Source: Lingula anatina
Taxonomy: Eukaryota > Brachiopoda > Lingulata > Lingulida > Lingulidae
Direction of reading: 5' to 3'
Length of the DNA stretch: 64,000 nt
Assembly (NCBI RefSeq): GCF_001039355.2
Contig: NW_019773515.1
Span: 320,376-384,375 of the forward strand
Below, piece after piece: positions 60,904 to 64,000 of this stretch. Made by a program: the position numbers and the translations under genes. Position 1 is the stretch's first letter. Every line of letters starts with the position of its first letter. The notes below the pieces were generated by a model. That model made no database searches, was not told the DNA's origin, and saw only the letters and a list, made by a program, of their open reading frames with translations.

Positions 60904-61322
60904 AAAGAAAGATTTTTCATCATAAGAGAATTTGTACCTTCCACTGACTATTTATATGACCCTGCCAGGCATCTTGCTATATACCTCATGCAATGAGAGC
61001 CATGTAGGAAATTAATCAAAAGCAGATTAAATTGGATCTATAGCCTGTATAAGAGTTTCAGAAACGAGCTTACATAACTACTGTACTCGGGGGAGCAGAG
61101 GTCTACAGGACATACTTGTTCTAAGATATTCATTGTAACAAGCTGGGGACATATGTACATGTTAGACAGTGTCATTTGTGAGCAAATAGCTGCTAAACGT
61201 GAAGTTATGAATAAGACATTATAGTATGTAGCATATCACTGGAATTTGGTTCATTCTGTCATTAACACATGTCGTTATAAACAATTCAACAGAGCTCGCT
61301 CACCTTATCCTGCTTGCTCACT

Positions 61323-61355
<33 letters not shown>

Positions 61356-61715
61356 GATCAGAGATCAGCATTTAGTGAAACTAAGCCCATTCGTCTTTTC
61401 ATTCCATATTGTCATATTGGGTTATAGGAATGTGTCGTCAAATTTTGTGTACACACGCGTAGACTCTGTCCTATTTAATCTGCGTATGAAGAGACTGAAT
61501 GTTTTGGTCTTAATGCTAAGATGACTACTTGACTTTAAGTGGAGGGGGCACCTTACCTTGGAAGTATTTAGACGAAACTGCTGTAACCACGTTCAAATGA
61601 TTATACAATGTAAACTTTATGTAGATTTGTATGTAAACCCCTGCCCCGCAATTCCACAGGTCGCGTAGTAAATAATAGACTCGTTTTTGAGGTACAAATG
61701 TCATTTTTTAAAAAA
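60904..61715. other. Intergenic, no gene seen
   Basis: Holds a TC microsatellite at 61325-61353. No open frame of note on either strand. Confidence 0.6.
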
Positions 61716-62100
61716 TAATATAATAATAATAATCTTTATTGGAAAGTCGAAGCCCGAAGGTTGAAGTTATACAATTATGTTATTTATTTATTTATTTAAA
61801 TGAATTTTTTTATTCAAGTCAGAGAATCCTGTTCTTTTTTGCATTGGTGCACTCTGCTGTAGACGGTCTCTCCTTCCTGGGGAGGATACAGCTCGGTTGC
61901 CATATTAGGCGCTCAGAGCTAATATATCATTTCTGCACTGCCTGACCAGGCCCCTGCTTCAACCCCTTAGTGCTGAGTGCCAAGCGGGGAGACAGCAGGT
62001 ACTGTTTATAAAGGACTGGTATGTCCCCGGATGGGTTTTGAACCCACGTCCTCCCGCTCCGGAGGCGGACACTCTAACCACAAGGCCATCCGGTCGTCCC
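61716..62100 (-). mobile_element. tRNA-derived SINE, about 385 bp
   Basis: On the minus strand the 5' end is a tRNA-like head with A box TGGCCTTGTGG (62088-62078) and B box within GGGTTCAAAACCC (62045-62033). A CCGC/GCGG stem around a CTCCGGA loop would give a CCG (Arg) anticodon. A unique body of about 270 bp follows, then an ATT-repeat tail after CCAATAAAG. The acceptor-stem halves do not pair, so this is a SINE head rather than a functional tRNA. The body resembles conserved-domain SINEs of molluscs from memory only. Confidence 0.85.
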
Positions 62101-63174
62101 TTCAGTTATATTACGACCAAATCACAGCACATGTTGTTGTTTTCGGCTAATTAAAAGGTATGCGGGTGCCACTGATTTCAAGAAAAATACATGAATTATT
62201 TCAATTGCTGACGAAAGAGGTCTAAGCCAGTAAAGAGTTTCAGATACGGCCTTTGAAAGTTAGTTGTATACTGGAATGAAATACTCGTCCACGTGGAGAG
62301 CAAGACCTAGATGTACAGGGCATCAGTTGTTTGAAAACTAATCAGTTGAGGTTCATTAAACATGCGGGGCTCGTTTTACAGGTATTCTAAAATATCTGGT
62401 CATGAATAACATATGAAGTTCTGACGTATAGCGTACCACTCGTCTTCTACCCTCTAGCAGATTGGTTAAAAACACGTATGAACAGGAGTAAAAGGAAAAA
62501 GGGGCCTGTTTCTCTGGATAAATCACTTCCGAAAACCGGAAAGATACAATTAACCATAACATTCTTTGGAAAGACTTGAAAAGTGACAATTGTAGTAAAC
62601 TCGGGATACTTAGAATAAACGTACGCCCCCGAAAAAATCTCTCAATGAAAGCCTTGCAATCTGAAATAAAAACTCTTGCGACAATCTGACCTGTGATCAT
62701 GACCTGGGAATTGAAATGGGTCGATATACATCACTAAAAACCCCTAAGGAAATCGTAAGTGTCCCCACTGCTCTGGAATTGAAAGTGAAAGTCCTTTATA
62801 ACTGAAATGTAAAGAGCATAGCGACAGAAGGAGATTAATGATACTACATCTGCGGAGAACGGACCCTGATAAACTTAACTGACTGCTTAGTCCAATTAGC
62901 GACTCATGCTTACAACCTATACACATACATATGACTGAAAGCACTGAGAAAAGAAATACCCATCACTAGCAATGGTGGTATTATCCTCTTTTTCTCACTC
63001 CTAATGGCTATTTTGTTAACTTTAATTTGCTTTTTGGATAACCATATAGGCCTATGTAGAGTAGAGAGCCTGTAAAATGTTTTTGTAGACATTTTAGTGC
63101 TCAATAAAGCATTATTATTTATTGGTCACTATAGTGGTCAACAGTATGTCGTGGTCAGTGAAGCTTTTGTCTTT

Positions 63175-63218
<44 letters not shown>

Positions 63219-63605
63219 CGTATAAGCTTGCGCCTGTATGTACTAGTACGTGTGTGGATAATCGAGTGCCTGTCTACTTTCGAAAATGAACCAGAGAGAA
63301 GAGTTTTTAGACTGCGCTCTTATTCTATCATTATTTATCATATGATGGCCAGTAGGTGTGTTGTTCTATTATGTAACATCACAGATGGGATTACCATCGA
63401 ACGGAATGAACCATGTTTTTGATGAATTATAAATAAAGACACGAAAAATGTAAAATTATATAAATAGTGGTTAATTCTGCTTCAGTGCAAAATAATCAGA
63501 TCCAGATCAACGAGATGGGACTCTACGCAGAGAAATGCAGGAAAATGGTTCTAATGGCAACAGAATCTATCAAAAGAAAGTCTAATTGCTTTGTCCCATC
63601 ATTAA
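62101..63605. other. Intergenic, no gene seen
   Basis: Several short open frames but no recognisable domain or splice structure. A GT microsatellite lies at 63178-63216 and an isolated AATAAA near 63101. Confidence 0.5.
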
Positions 63606-63611
63606 TTGGCC

Positions 63612-63902
63612 CCATTCAGAATAGATGATCCAAGTACTAACTGATCCGCCGACTAAATATGGCCGAACCCACACTTCAAAAACGCTGTCGTTAATGCCAT
63701 GATGGTCTCCCCGCCTCCACACGCGCCGTCGCTGCAGGGGCCCAACAAAAAAACTAAACCCCGAAGCCTAGATTGAATCCGGTTAATCGCGCGTGTAGAG
63801 GAGGGGAGACCATCGGGAATCAGCTGCTTCGTTTTTGAACAGTTAAATCGGCCATACTTAGTCGGCGGATCAGTTAGTACTCGGATCATCCATTCTGAAT
63901 GA
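63612..63902. mobile_element. Foldback (long inverted repeat) MITE, about 290 bp
   Basis: The left arm from CATTCAGAATAGATGATCC is repeated inverted at the right end (GGATCATCCATTCTGAATG). Complementarity runs about 120 bp inward through TACTAACTGATCCGCCGACTAA and GATGGTCTCCCC to a central loop of about 60 bp. No coding capacity. No clear target-site duplication. Confidence 0.85.
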
Positions 63903-64000
63903 CACCAATGTTCTGTTCATTTGATACATGTAACTGTCAGTGATTCCAGTCGATTTCCTGTTGGGCTGAAATCGAGTTTATGAAAAGTTACATGCTAAAA

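Noticed and set aside
62030..62100. Genuine tRNA-Arg(CCG) gene on the minus strand
   Set aside because: A and B boxes are present, but the acceptor-stem halves do not pair and the sequence runs on into a SINE body and ATT tail.
62356..62700. 114-codon minus-strand open frame
   Set aside because: No recognisable domain, signal or splice context; a random-looking ORF in intergenic DNA.

Overview
The window comes from an invertebrate animal nuclear genome, most likely a lophotrochozoan and probably a bivalve mollusc. The evidence is multi-exon genes with GT-AG introns of about 0.3-9 kb, AT-rich introns, many MITEs, microsatellites and poly-G/C tracts, a tRNA-derived SINE, and two assembly gaps (26449-26614, 50443-50587). 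The species assignment is inferred.

Layout, left to right. (1) 1-6914, minus: a Ty3/Gypsy-type LTR retroelement with uninterrupted gag, pol and an errantivirus-like env. The 5' LTR is at 6605-6914; the 3' LTR lies beyond the left edge. (2) 6915-9766: intergenic, repeat fragments only. (3) 9804-39437, minus: POLR1B, second-largest subunit of RNA polymerase I, assembled here as 31 coding exons (1177 codons from the outermost ATG). Two genes sit inside its introns on the opposite strand: a two-exon secreted EF-hand protein (14832-16711) and a GalNAc-transferase-like membrane protein (27597-30931) with a 27-bp minisatellite in its stem and an altered metal-binding motif. (4) 39653-42423, plus: EAF (ELL-associated factor), six exons, head-to-head with POLR1B over about 0.2 kb. 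(5) 47398-52759, minus: MINDY3 (K48-linkage deubiquitinase), 11 exons, convergent with EAF. (6) 53118-60856, plus: LCMT2/TYW4 (wybutosine synthesis, carboxymethyltransferase plus kelch), 14 exons, head-to-head with MINDY3 over about 0.36 kb. (7) 60904-64000: no gene seen; a SINE, a foldback MITE and microsatellites.

The resident genes are conserved housekeeping functions (rRNA transcription, transcription elongation, ubiquitin removal, tRNA modification) arranged as two divergent pairs whose inner members converge. They do not form a pathway. Exon joins were worked out by hand from reading frame, splice consensus and remembered family conservation; every joined CDS keeps frame without an internal stop.

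The least ordinary things here are: the intact env-bearing retroelement with an A-AAA-AAC slippery site directly before the gag stop; the GalNAc-T-like protein with Asp-Ala-Gln where Asp-X-His is expected; an about 143-bp intronic satellite whose units carry AGGTCA-A-AGGTCA direct repeats; and a tandem duplication of the start of POLR1B exon 13 that has made a 36-nt in-frame candidate mini-exon.
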